Shown here: positions 22,709-34,578 of the stretch, in pieces
Layout of the letters: each line of letters begins with the position of its first letter
Numbering within the stretch: position 1 is the stretch's first letter
Assembly (NCBI GenBank): GCA_000711775.1
Contig: ARYC01001397.1
Span: forward strand, 1 to 64,000
Length of the DNA stretch: 64,000 nt
From: Oxytricha trifallax
Lineage: Eukaryota > Ciliophora > Spirotrichea > Sporadotrichida > Oxytrichidae
Reading direction: 5' to 3'
Position numbers and translations under genes: made by a program
The notes under the pieces: generated by a model
What the model was told of the DNA's origin: nothing
Seen by the model: the letters and a program-made list of their open reading frames with translations, nothing else
Databases searched by the model: none

Positions 22709-25700
22709 TCAACAATTCCTTAGAAAATCATAAAAGCATTCTGATAGCTCTGTACATCGAATCTGTGATATTGTTGATAATTTTGATTTTCCACAGTTTG
22801 AAAGGAATTACTTCATAAATGACTCATAGTTCATTTTGCAGTCTTGCATTTTAAGATTTCTTAAGAAAAGTAAAGCTAAACTGTCCAGACCAACTTTGCC
22901 TTCACTCCAGATGTCGTATTAAGTAAAATCAATATGAAATTCTGATTTATTGTGTTTCTACTTTTAAGAGATAAGCTTTAGCAAATTTTGTGCGTTTTTT
23001 TCTCCAAATAAATCTTTCTTTAAGTCTATATTTGCCTCAATAGTTTTGAACAAGTTGTCAGTTTAAATAGTGCTAAAGAATTTGAGTATGTCTCTATCTG
23101 CAATCCATTCCATATGAAGCCTATCTAAAGTCAACCTGAATGCTACAACTGCCTAAATTCTTGATATTTTTTATGATTCAATTAACTGATCATCAAATTG
23201 TTAAAAACTATTACTTTTCTATGTTAGCTCAATCATATAGTCATGCATGAACTCAATTTTATCAGAAATTTACAACCCAACCTATCCATGAAGTTGATTT
23301 ATTTGATTTTGCAAGGTATTCGTCCTTTCTTAATTAAGGCTTTTTAATTCATTTTAGAGGATTTATTAACTAATCTGTTTTAATCTTAGGATAAATTGGT
23401 GCTTATGATTGAGATTAAGTTTATCATTTTTGTGCTGAAGATTTTACAATATTTAGAAAGCTTTCATATTTCTTTAAACTAAAGTGAACTCTTAGTTTTA
23501 AGAATGCGATTATTTGATAGTCACTCTCTGCCATTTATTGAACAGTCTAATCTTACTGAATCTTTGGGACAGCTAATTACTCATTAGTTTTGTTCTTAGC
23601 AGCTTCTTTAGAATTTATAATTTTAATTGCTATGTTTGCTACATGTTAGTTAATTTCGCAATTTAAAGTCGAAGCTTGCTAAAATACATTTGCAAATGCT
23701 ATTTCCTCTTATTTTACATAAAGGATATAATTGCAATTCTTTATTTTACCTAGCTGGCTGTATATTTTTATATGAGGCTGAATACTTTGAAATTTTGTTT
23801 TAATTAAATTCTTTTCTTTATAGATGCTTGAATGTTATAGTTTTTGCTTTGAAGCTATCTAATTAAATTATTTGCTTTATTTTCTAATGACTTCACTTTC
23901 CAAATGATAAAGTGCTAAAATACAAGTTGTTAAGATTACTGAAGCTGCTGATTTAATTTATGTTTAATAACCTTTCGAAGGTTAGAATTAATTATAATAT
24001 GTTGATTATACTCTTACAGATTTACTTCCATCTTATCATAGCACTTTATTTTACTTGCTTAGAATAAATTGTTAAGATTTTCATAAGTGTTTACTTTTAC
24101 TTTAATACCTTATTTTTCCAAATCTAGAGGTTATCCTTGAGTTACTACTGTTATTTGTGCTTTAAATGATTTAAAATACTCTATATTGCATACTTTTGTC
24201 TTTGTTTAAACTCATTTATAGTTTTTATTTAAGTCAAAGTATGGGCCTTTAATTATTGAAACGATTTTATCAAGGTTATTTCTTAAATTTTTATGAAGAT
24301 CTTTGCAAGATGTTATGTTGCTTTATATTTTTTGTCATGCAATTCTTTTTCTAACTAACTTTAAACTAAATTTTATTTCAACTCTACTAATCCTTCACGT
24401 AGCATTTGTTTTCTTAAAATTTTGAAGATTCTATTTACACTCATCTTCATTGCCTTTTAAGCATAGCTTGTCCTAAAAATATAATTAAAACTCAATTTAA
24501 CTTACTTCTCATTTTAGGCTTTTTGTAGTTTGGAAGTTTGAATTATGCTATCATTAGCAAGAGATCTTGAAATCATGTCATTTTCATGGATTTTCTGATT
24601 AAAATTCACTGTTTTAGCATGTATGTTTAAGTAAAAAAATGCTGAAACCTTTTGTCTTTAATCATTTTTCTCCAAGAAGCTTCTGATTTTGTTTATGCCC
24701 AAGATTAAGTTTATCTATAATTATATTTAAAGGTTATTTGATTGCTTACCTCTAGAATAGAATCTTTAATTCCTCCAATACTGCCAACAGAGGATCTTCG
24801 CTTCTATTAGAAAATTTAGCTTTACTTGGCCTGATTCTATTGTCCATCAAAATTAATATGACTTGCCATACTCTAAGCAGTAGAAAAGTCTTCATTATTT
24901 GGGTTTCTGTTAGCTAATTACAAGAAATGCACTTCATTCCTAGTTATCAGTTCTTGATGATTCATGTCTTAATTCGGTCTGCAAAAGGACATAACTGAGT
25001 TTTATCCATTTAAATGTGGAGTGTTATCTATGCTAGTGTTGTTCAATGAAGAATGTGACTATTATGTAGTTAGGTTTTATTGAAATCTCAATTAAGGCAG
25101 CTGAGATAAATCTTGAATGTTCCAGTCAATCTTTTTATCTGGTGAGGGTAGAATTTAAGCATTTTAGTACAAACTAGAAGTTGATGCTTTCATAAGGCAT
25201 TATGTTTATGCAATTAATTAATCTTGGGAATTTAATTGAGGTGAGAACATTTGCTTATTCCTGTTCCTTAAAAGTGAAGACATCGAACTTTTAGATATAG
25301 ATTCAAATTAGTGGAGAGACTCTTCAATAGCTTCTAAATTTATTGAGCCGCTATATAATGGATCCCCTGATGTCTGTCTTGACTTTCCATCTTACTTGCA
25401 CAAAACTTGGTCAAATGTCATATCATAGATTCCCTTAAGATTTTCTTTGTCAACATCTTACTTAGAAGTAACTCTACTTAACTATACAGGCATGTTACTA
25501 TTCAATCTTTGTTTCTTAGCTTAACTCCACAGTATCTTTAAAACTCTGAAAGATCTTTGAATCAGATTGACTGAATAGTAAATTTAGGCAATTTTGTTGA
25601 ACTCTTCGTCTTCGTCATAATCCTACAAATTTTCATTGACCTAAGTATCAAATGATTCATTCAAAATTTAAAGTTTATTTCCATTTTCATGAGATCCCTA

Positions 25701-26371
25701 TTTGTAAGCTTAAATATTTTCGTGATCATTTGAGGGATTAAAGTTAAGGAACTGCTAGTTTACCCAATTTAATTCGTTTTATAGAGTTGATTGAGCTAAC
25801 TCATCAATTATACTCTATTAGTTTGGGTTGATGAATTCTTAACTTTAGGGTACATTTCTTACACTAGTTAGTGTTTTTATTAAGTAGCTTAATTTTACTA
25901 TATTTAGGATTACTCAATATTATTGAGATCACTCTGCGAGCTTGAACTAGGTATATTTAACTGTCTTAATACATTTTCAAAAATTTATATTGCTTTGCTT
26001 TTGCTGATTTGTAAAATTTGCTTCTTAATAATTCTATTATGTAAGAATGTCAGTATAATTTTGACAATGATTTTAAAAGTTGAATTGTTAATGCAGTAGA
26101 TACTATCTTAAACGCAATTATTTTTTCATTTTCATTTATATGTTATTGCATAGTTATAGTTGGACTATTGGTGACTGATATTATGAAAATTGCAGATTAA
26201 AGACTCTTACTGATACTATTAATTGTAAAATTACTAAGTTTGCTGAGCCTTTTACTTATTCTCTAGAGATTATGAATTTTTCCAAGTACTTATTATTAGT
26301 TACCCAGTTTTCTTAACATTTAGTATGAGTAAGGATGTTGATTCAAATTATAGCATTGAAGTTTGAGACAT
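22709..26371 (-). CDS. Sfi1-like / coiled-coil protein gene with short introns
   Basis: A long ciliate-code gene of roughly 1,150 residues, probably cytoskeletal. It likely starts at ATG 26,371 (MSQTSMLQFEST) and ends at TGA 22,709. Two intron candidates were seen: 41 nt near 26,250 (GTAACT...CTCTAG) and 35 nt near 24,740 (GTAAGC...TTATAG). Joining across them keeps the frame open; the junction near 25,900 is unresolved. The N-terminal third is N/Q/S-rich with NLQDYDEDEEF. The middle has Trp-containing helical repeats such as LKDNLQIWKNKVLKQK and SAMIRWKQI, typical of Sfi1-type centrin-binding repeats of basal bodies. The C-terminal third is coiled coil, then a globular part with VVAFRLTLDRLHMEWIADRD and HIDFTQYDIWSEGKVGLDSL. 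There is no internal TGA over ~2 kb of exon, in contrast to the decayed elements around it. The Sfi1 label is an inference from pattern. Confidence 0.65.
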
Positions 26372-26452
26372 GTTAGTATTTGTCCTTGTCATAGAGAAGA
26401 GTTAAGATTTTATTTAGATTATTAATAATTCATTTACTACTGCTGCTGTTGC

Positions 26453-26879
26453 TGTCTTCAATGTGTTTCTTATTATGAGTTGCAAGCAAGAATGTTTAGG
26501 TTAACACATCCGAGTTCTGGGATCTTTATTATTTGCTTTAAATCTTTTAGGAAGATATCCTGAAGATATCTTGAAGATACAGTGAAGATACCTATTTCAA
26601 AGTAGCAGCTTCAACAACTGGGGACACTGCGCTAAATGAAATATGAATTGGAGAAATGATTAAAATAAATAATTAACAGAATGCCAGTTTATTAATTATT
26701 GTTTAAGTTAATAGATATATTTAATTAGGATATATAATAAATAAGTCAGTTAAGTAAATAAGGATAAAATTACATCTGAAAGTACTTGTAATTAGTGGCT
26801 GTTATGAATTTGAATTATTAGTTTTAGATTTTTATTTTGCATTTTCCCCATTTTGAATGTATTTTATTAATAGTACTTA
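26453..26879. repeat. Right 425-bp inverted repeat
   Basis: Inverted copy of 21,097-21,521. Its inner edge lies about 80 bp from the proposed start codon of the Sfi1-like gene, so the repeat could contain that gene's promoter. The near identity of the two arms implies recent duplication, gene conversion or recent insertion. Confidence 0.95.
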
Positions 26880-26884
26880 GTAAG

Positions 26885-27370
26885 AGATGTTAATAATTAA
26901 TGACCAGATTTCTTCGGTCAGGCCTCATGCCTAATTGAAGTTGAAAATGTCATCATGAACAGAGAGTGGACTTTAGGGGTTTGTGTGGAGCTGAGTAAGT
27001 GAGCTAAATGGACGTAAGCTCACTGTTTTAAAAGTTAAAAATTGCTAGACTCTAAGAAATCAATTCGAAAATTAAGAAAACTTATGTAGAGTGTATGCTC
27101 CTGTTGTGCTAGGGTTATTGTATAGTACCTAGCTAGGTTGTGAACGGGTGATAAAAGAATGTACTGACTTAAGGGTGTCAAATCTGACATACTCTATGAT
27201 TTAAGGCCACTCGTGAGTATGTAAGTACTTCTTTGTTAAAACACACCTCTAGACCCTACGATCCAGCTGGGGGAAGTTCGCTTTTCGGACTAATGAGACA
27301 AATTTTTGCCTCTATCTTTAGAACGGTTCGACTATCCCTCCTCGTTCCAACTCATTTTACTTAACTTTTT
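26885..27370. other. GC-richer noncoding patch beside the right inverted repeat
   Basis: Compared with the surroundings this patch is clearly less AT-rich, yet TGA codons occur in all frames I tried, so it is unlikely to be protein coding. It contains a 7-bp stem hairpin, gtgagct-(11 nt)-agctcac (26,999-27,023). Near 27,330 ggttcgactatcc looks like a tRNA B box but does not form a T-arm. Confidence 0.4.
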
Positions 27371-27599
27371 AATTTAATATTAAAAATAAAATGTAAATAT
27401 TGTTGTAATATTGTCATCATTAAACTATTTAGCATTAATATTATATTGACTTAATGGCTAATAATAATATAATTCGAAATTTTATATTCTTTACAATATA
27501 ATCCATTTAATTTAATAAATACTCAATCATTATTTAGTAATATTACCATTATAAATTTTTTATATTCTAATTATTATGTATTTATAAAATAATTATACA

Positions 27600-29560
27600 G
27601 TTATAATGATCATTAGTCAACAAATTGTAAGATTAGAATTAATATATTGTATGCGGCAATTTGTAATCTTCCTATTTTTAGTTTGATGATATCCAGCATA
27701 CTTAACCCCACAGTCTTGTTCTAAATGATATTTCCATTTTAGAAATAAAACCAGTTTAAGATGGAACTGATTCAACTAAGGCACTTATATTATTCAGGTC
27801 ATAGGCAAAGTCCCAACCAATTTCATTGATAGCCTCAATCTTTGTTCAGATCAATTTTCTAAAAATATCGGTTAGAGATATGATGTTCAAACTAGCGTGC
27901 AAATATAGCTTTATCTTTAAGCAATTACCTGAGAATCTTATTCATTCAAATACATATAAATAATGGTAAGATATTTGTATATATTCAGTTTTAAACAAAA
28001 TAATAAATTACTATAAACTTAGCGCAATTGATATCCAAATAATATTATTATTTGAGTAAGATAATATTATAAGAGAATACTTTAATCTTTTGGTAAGATC
28101 ATTTGGATGTTGTTTAATGCTGGAGAATGATTAAATTTATTCTGAATACACAAATGCATAAGTGCTATTTATAATAAATCTTGATATTTGTTTGATTAAT
28201 TAATGCTGTTTTTAAATTAGTGAAGTTCACTTTATTCTAAGATCCTTCAAAACGTTAGAGCAAATATACTTGAGTTTATAATATTATTGATTTCTTTGTC
28301 ATACAATCATTTATGTCTACACCTCACACTACAGTAGTACTCCACCAGTCAGTTGCAAACAAAATTTTGTTTTTGATCGGACATTGGGAGTATGAAATTC
28401 AATCAGCTAGAGGAATTCATGTTTGATACGATAAAATAGCAATCTTAACTACTATCCAATCTCATGCTAGAGGAATATTAAGTCTTATGATATGTTCTTC
28501 TCATCCTTATTCTATGGCCCTGCATAAATTTTTCCAACAATGTAACATATGAAAAAGGGCAACTTCCATTTTGATTCTTCAAGTATTGTTGTCAAAGCAT
28601 CGAGCAAAAGTGAACATCAGAAGGGTTTAGGCTTTACTCGAATCCGAATGAGAAAAATAGGCAATAGTAGATCCATAGACAGACAAGTCTCTTGTTGGTG
28701 GAGATTCAAAAATCAATTTAATTTTATTGTCCTTTTCTTAATGAGTTGTCTCAGGAATCTATTGCACATTTCCAGATCTTGCGAATAAGCTTAGTCATGA
28801 ACTGTCTAAAGAAGCTTCACTTTCTGTTTAATTTTTGCAAATTTCCTCTAATTTAAGGAATAAATTCCTTTTAATTGAGCCGGGGATGCCTTAAAAATTT
28901 TCGGTAAGCGCATTCAAACTTTCCTGGAAGCTGTCAGCATTTTCAGTTAAAATTCTAAGAATTTTTTGAGCTCCTCCAATATTTATTCAAAGCTCATATA
29001 CTTTCTCCATTGCCAGTGCCTCGTCCATTTTTGCTTTTTTTAGGTGTCAATACGGCTTTTTTAGCATTAAATTATGATGCTCGTATGCTAAGTGAGCTCT
29101 TGTTAATGAATACTTACGGTGCTGCGAGTAATATATTTAGTCTCGCTTCTTATCTTTAAAATTCTTGCATAATATCAACTTTTATTCAGTTTAAATAAAG
29201 TTGCTCTTCTTTATTTCTAAGCTCTCATTGGTTTTATATATTGAGATAACAAGTCAATTCCAGTTTACCAATTACTCAAGATATAGTAAGTACTGTTTGA
29301 TTCTAGAATGGAAATCATTTTTGATTGCTTTCAAATGTGGTTATGAATTTTTGTATCTTTAATATGTTGATAAGTGAATACTGACATAGATAATCAATCG
29401 CATGCAAAATCAAGCCACTATATTGGTTTATTGCTGAAGTATCGTCTGTAAGGAGCCAGTTAAAAGTTAATTAGAGGCAGCTGTTGAGTGACAATGGGAT
29501 TTTAAAGTACCTCGCAGCTTATCGCACGGTTAAGTAAGGTAGCGACAATCTTGCTTCCAT
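27600..29560 (-). pseudogene. Unidentified gene interrupted by several in-frame TGA codons
   Basis: Minus-strand protein-like stretches run in order from MEARLSLPYLTVRQAARYFK (about 29,545), LTFNWLLTDDTSAINQYSGL, and ARLNILLAAPQVFINKSS (about 29,090). They continue through INIGGAQKILRILTENADSF (about 28,970), DLSVYGSTIAYFSHSDSS (about 28,660) and SQCPIKNKILFATDWWSTTV (about 28,360) to KIEAINEIGWDFAYDLNNIS (about 27,840). TGA codons split otherwise continuous frames (for example EKVYEL*INIG, NIPLA*DWIVV, IPLAD*ISYSQ, STTVV*GVDIN). Several fit CGA-to-TGA changes, and frames also shift. I do not recognise the family. The 28,970 block is weakly reminiscent of the helical V region of Bro1/ALIX proteins. 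It is either a pseudogene or a gene with removable segments. Confidence 0.5.
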
Positions 29561-29599
29561 TAATAAGAAATACTAATTTTATAAAATCAAAAATTGTTA

Positions 29600-32500
29600 A
29601 AATAATATTAATCAAACGTAAATTATGAATTTGTGATTTGATAATTTAATAGAGCAAGAATACATCAATATACAATAAATAAAGCAAGTTCCTTTAGTAT
29701 TTTAATCTGCTTTAACAATAATAAATGACTGATTTTTCTTTTAACAACCTCCTAACCCAAAAATATATACTTTTATATTTATTATTGATGTTAATTATAG
29801 AAATCACTGAAAATAATTAAATAAATAAGAAATAAATATTCTAATAGATAGAATTGAATTAACTAATTTAATGGGGTTTGAAAATTAAACTGTGCTAAAT
29901 TTATTTTAATATTTAATGACCCTATATATTTATATTTTATATTTATAAATTTAATAATTTATATAGTATTAACCTCCCTTTACAATGATACCAATTTTAA
30001 CTAATTTAATGAACTATATTAATATTGAAGCTCTACAACACACTATAGTGTTGAAATAACCAACATATTTGCTTATTTCATTATTTCATCTTGCATTTTA
30101 AATCATTCGCAGAAAAGATCGTCTTGAATTTAGTGGCTGTTGTTCCAACATATCAGCATACATTCCATCCATGTTTAATTTTTAGCTTTAAATCAAAATG
30201 AATAGAATACCTCTTACTGCAGTAACAAATATCAAATATATTGTATTTCTTTTATAAAAAATTAATTATAATAATAATAATAATTGCAAAATTTGCTAAG
30301 TAATGGATTGAGTGTTTGAATATATGGAATTAAAGCCAGAAATGTTGTTCCAAACTATATTTGACAAAATTATCCAATTATAAGTGATATAATACTAAGC
30401 AAAGAAACTTTTCATACAAAAAGCAGTTAAAGCATTCTTTTTATCTTGTTTCTATTTGATATTAGCAAGGATTCTTTTAAATGGTTCAATAGTGGGGGGG
30501 GGACTTAATTCAGTTTAGAGTTGAGTTAAGTTAGTTTCATAAGTAGAGTTAGTGTATCAAATGATGATTATAGCATATTCACTCACAGTGATTAAGAGTA
30601 TTATAAATTAAATAACTAATTTAATAAATAAAAACAATTAACTTATTGATTTTTATTTAGATTTTAATCTACAACTAAGTATTGCTACCTTCACAGTTAA
30701 CTTAAACATCAGCTTATAGTAAATTTTTACAGTCCTTAAAACTTAAACCATTACAAATAATCTGCTAAATGGGTGCTTTTTTCCATCTATTAAACTGAAC
30801 ACTAAGTAGGAAATTTCTTACTTGCTGTAGTTAATATCGCAGACTACTGCCATTCGTAGCCATTTATCTTTTTATCTGCATCCTTTTGCTATTTAATCAC
30901 CATTTACTGCTTCATTCATCTGATTGAGATAAAAGAATTAATAAATAGAATTGTTCTCAAATAAATAATATCATATTCATTTATTAAATATCAAGTATAA
31001 TTTTAACAATACAAAAAATCCGTTAAGATAAATTTAAACATTGTTTAATAATAATATAAGTTAAATTAAAGGCCTTCTATTAAGTAAACTATTTCCTATA
31101 ACTTTTTTCTAACAATTAAAGTTAGCACAACTAAATAAATACAAGCAAATATATAAATTACTTTTCAGTTATTAATTTATTTGTAGCAATAGTTAAATAT
31201 ACTCTATAAAATTTAAGAAGCAATTTAATTTAACAATTAAATGCTATTATAATTATTTTAAAAAATATGCTTGAATAAGATTATAAAGACATTTAATACA
31301 AACAAAATAAGCACTAAAACCTGATAGTATCCAGATCTTATAGCCAAAACCAGCCCTAAACACATCTGTAAACTCAGAATAACTAAGAATATTTTCTGCT
31401 CTAAATCTAGTAGTTCGGATTTAAACTTTGGTAATGCCATAAATTATCAGAATATTTTTTCCAAGGGGTTGCTTATCATAGGGGATTATCTAATCTAAAA
31501 TTATAAATATATATTTATACTCCGATATTTCAATGCATTTTTAAAAAAGTGATGTGATAATTTCTAAATTAATTGAAATGACACTGGTAATCATATACTT
31601 ATTTCAATAAAATTCATTCTTTTAAGATTTAAATGAATGGTGCTGCTTGTTTGCTAAGGACATTAGCAGCTTTAGTGAATTCTGTTTAGCTATTTAAATT
31701 TTTATATCTATATTTAATTTAATACCTTCATTAATAATATGTGTTTGTACAACTGTGTAGATTCTAAATAAATTACAATTTGTTTTATTGCCCATTAAAG
31801 ATCACAATTTACTGTCTAAAATCCTCAATTCTAGGTATTAAGGACAAGGAAAGAAGAACTGAGTTTGGTTTATTTACTTGAATATTCTCTAATGATTTAA
31901 GCTTTATAACTAAACTTAGCTAGTCTACATTTAACAAATTAGTTTAACTAATCAATTAAAAATATAATAAGTTTATAACTATAAATATAATATTATGATG
32001 AATTTCATCGTAATAAGTTCTTTTTTTGAATGAATAAAGTTATCTTAAATAAAGCTCGCTTTTGATATGTTAGTGGCATTCCACAACCATCATGTTTAAA
32101 AATTTAAAGCTTATTAATTATTCTTGTTGACTTGATTTCGTCAAATACATTACTGATAGTACTCCTTCTTCATAATACTTTTCATAAAGATGCCACAAGT
32201 AGATGAATTAGAATATGGTGTTGAAATGAATGAATGAAGGAACTTGACATGCTCAAGTTGATCTTTCCTCAAACTAGAGTCTATCACTTAATTAAAAAAT
32301 CACTTATTGTTTTAAACTACTTTTTTATATTTTTATTGCTCCTGTAATAGTTGTGTTTATAGTACCATCATAGAAGAATTTGAATTAATTAACTGTATTA
32401 TTTTTAATTTAATAATGCTTAACACCTTGAATATCATCAATAATTGATTCACTCATAAATAATATAAATTAAAGTAACTTTTAATATTTATCTATCTCTC

Positions 32501-33550
32501 TGACTAATCTTATTCTTCAGTCTCATTACCTTGCTCTTACATCATAATTCTGTTTATTTTCATCAATTTAGTTATTAACTGCAATTGTTATATTAAGTGG
32601 TATAATTAATTGATACTGTGTTATCAAACGTGTGAGTAAGATCCCTTGTTTACTCTTAATACACGTAACTCTATCTGGATTTATATGATAGTAAATATCA
32701 GAAAACACTCCTCTGTCTTTAAACATCATTTCAACCGATAATAATCACCAAACAATAATATACTTCAATGATTATAAGGGTGTATTTTCAGTTATAATAT
32801 AATTGGTGAATCCAATTCATTTAATAAATAAAATATTTACAAGCAATGAAATGTAATAATTAGTTAAACAATATATAATTTAAAATGCTTTTTACTATTA
32901 ATGCTGCTATTTAACTGTTGAAATAATATAGCTAGATTTGAAATTTAAACTACTATGTTTCAAATATGAAATAAATAATCATTGAAATAAGGTGAAATAT
33001 TATAGTTTCATATTTTGTGAAGAATAAATTAATTTAAATACAAATTTACAAAATTTATTAATATCTACTAATAAGTCATATAATTATAATTATTTATTGA
33101 TATATAATCAAACTTAGTTATAAATAAACAATAATATAATTGATATTCTTTATACAAAAGCTTAATTTGGGTAAAATCTGTTTAGTTATTTTTTACTATC
33201 AGAAAGTTATTTATATAATAATAATTTATAATTCCTTGATCTCTAGCTTTTATATGGAACATTTATATAAAAAAAAAAGTGATCGCTATAAAAATGTTCC
33301 TCTATAAATAAGTATCAAAGTCATTGCTCTTATTTTATATAAAAGTTTTTTTATAAAAATAAAAAAATTGTAAGAAAGTGATAAATACCTAATTATGATA
33401 TATAAATATTTTGATTACCAGCTGCTCTCTTTATTAGAAATATTACTCTCTTTCTAATTTAAAATGTAAATTTAGTTAATTATTAAATAGAAAAAGCGAT
33501 TTATACTAAAATATTACCTTATTATAGATGATTTTAATAATAATATTATA
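29600..33550. other. AT-rich stretch with scattered weak coding-like blocks
   Basis: Mostly low-complexity A/T. An open minus frame at about 30,480-30,900 contains WLRMAVVCDINYSKQEISYL and then hydrophobic sequence. An isolated G9 run lies at 30,494-30,502. No mobile-element motif or RNA gene was recognised. Confidence 0.4.
31230..31440 (-). CDS. Short hydrophobic ORF, possible P4-ATPase fragment
   Basis: From ATG 31,440 it reads MALPKFKSELLDLEQKIFLV, then a membrane segment LVLAIRSGYYQVLVLILFVL. The order charged KxKSxLxxLEQ, hydrophobic segment, then GYY recalls the cytosol-membrane junction before a transmembrane helix of P4-type flippases. The fragment is too short to be sure, and the neighbouring DNA gives no continuation. 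It may be a single macronucleus-destined segment or chance. Confidence 0.25.
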
Positions 33551-33555
33551 TTGTT

Positions 33556-33740
33556 TGACTCATCCCACAAATAGTAGCCTGGTTCATAGAACCTAGCCTT
33601 GTAAACCTAATACTCTTCCAACTGGGCAGTTGATATTAGGTTTGTCATTTATAGTTTTCTTATTTCACGTCGATAGCTATGCCTGCACTAGATCTTTTAT
33701 ACGCATCATGTGCCTCTTTTAAAGTTTAAATTTATTATCC
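33556..33740 (-). pseudogene. TBE ORF2 C-terminal remnant, copy 3
   Basis: Two minus-strand blocks, KEAHDAYKRSSAGIAIDVKQ and, after a frame change, QMTNLISTAQLEEYQVYKAR, resemble in order the DEAHKKRYNISPEDQKKKGI ... ILISEAWLAQLKKHPYLSSK region of the TBE ORF2 at 57.3-57.8 kb. Orientation relative to the kinase at 36.0-37.1 kb is as expected for a TBE. No transposase was found on the plus strand upstream of 33,550. Confidence 0.45.
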
Positions 33741-34311
33741 AATGCATTATAAATACGGATTCTTATAGATTTATAGTTAATGAACTATTTCATTATAGTT
33801 TGCGAAATTAAGTTCTTAATGTCAAACTATTTGGATATTTTAGAGCCTTAATTTGTAAGCTGATTTACAACCTCATTTTAAATTATTTAAGAAACTCCTA
33901 TTCTTACTATCTATAATATATTCATTAAATAAATATTTAATATAGTAGAAATCACAACTGACTTATCGATGCATAAAAAGGCAGTATATCAAACAAAGTA
34001 GTTTTATTTTCATCAATTATGAAAATAAGGAAGTTGTTGACAATATATTTAATCTATAATTAATCATTTTATGGTATTTACAGCAAATATTTAATAAGAT
34101 AATTGACTATAACTATACAGGGGCTCATTTAGATACTAAGTTGTTTTCCTTTAATCACATAAAGAAGTCCAATAGCTAAAAAGTAATATTCTAGATGATT
34201 TTTTATTTGAGACTAAAGGACTTTACCTAAATTCTAGAAGAATCTTCAATGGTATCATTGCTAAATAAAGAGATTACTTAAACATTTTAAATAACATTTT
34301 CTGAGGAAGTT

Positions 34312-34578
34312 TCACAAAGAACATTTTATCGGTTACATCTAGTAACTTTGGTGATTTTTTTTATTAATTTCCCATGAATATTATTTGAGAATATTAAAGT
34401 GGAAAGTTTTTTCTCCTCCTTTATTTTCAAAATGACCATTTTAATTCCAATTATTCTTGAATATTAAAGACAACCCATCAGAAATACTTGATTTTATTTT
34501 TCTATGTTTCGCCTTTTTACAAAGACACATAGTATGATAATTGTATATCACTGTAATAGGTAGATCTTCGTCAGTCAT
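34312..34578 (-). CDS. Short unidentified coding block
   Basis: The ATG at 34,578 opens 88 codons to a TGA at 34,312: MTDEDLPITVIYNYHTMCLC, KKAKHRKIKSSISDGLSL, and a tail ending PIKCSL. Upstream in another frame is KDKLANYETASILTKSLLQF, so the protein may begin earlier. It lies between the ORF2 remnant and the kinase of copy 3 and might be part of that element or an inserted sequence. No family recognised. Confidence 0.3.

Larger units (their letters stand above)
21097..26879. mobile_element. 5.8-kb inverted-repeat unit carrying a cellular-type gene
   Basis: Two almost identical 425-bp arms enclose about 4.9 kb with an intact intron-bearing minus-strand gene and possible plus-strand coding. 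No transposase, integrase, reverse transcriptase or helicase motif was recognised inside. It could be a non-autonomous transposon that captured a host gene, a germline-limited gene unit, or a macronucleus-destined segment flanked by repeats. Confidence 0.6.

Noticed and set aside
27325..27345. tRNA B-box-like ggttcgactatcc
   Set aside because: The flanks do not pair into a T-arm and no A box or acceptor stem was found at the right distance.
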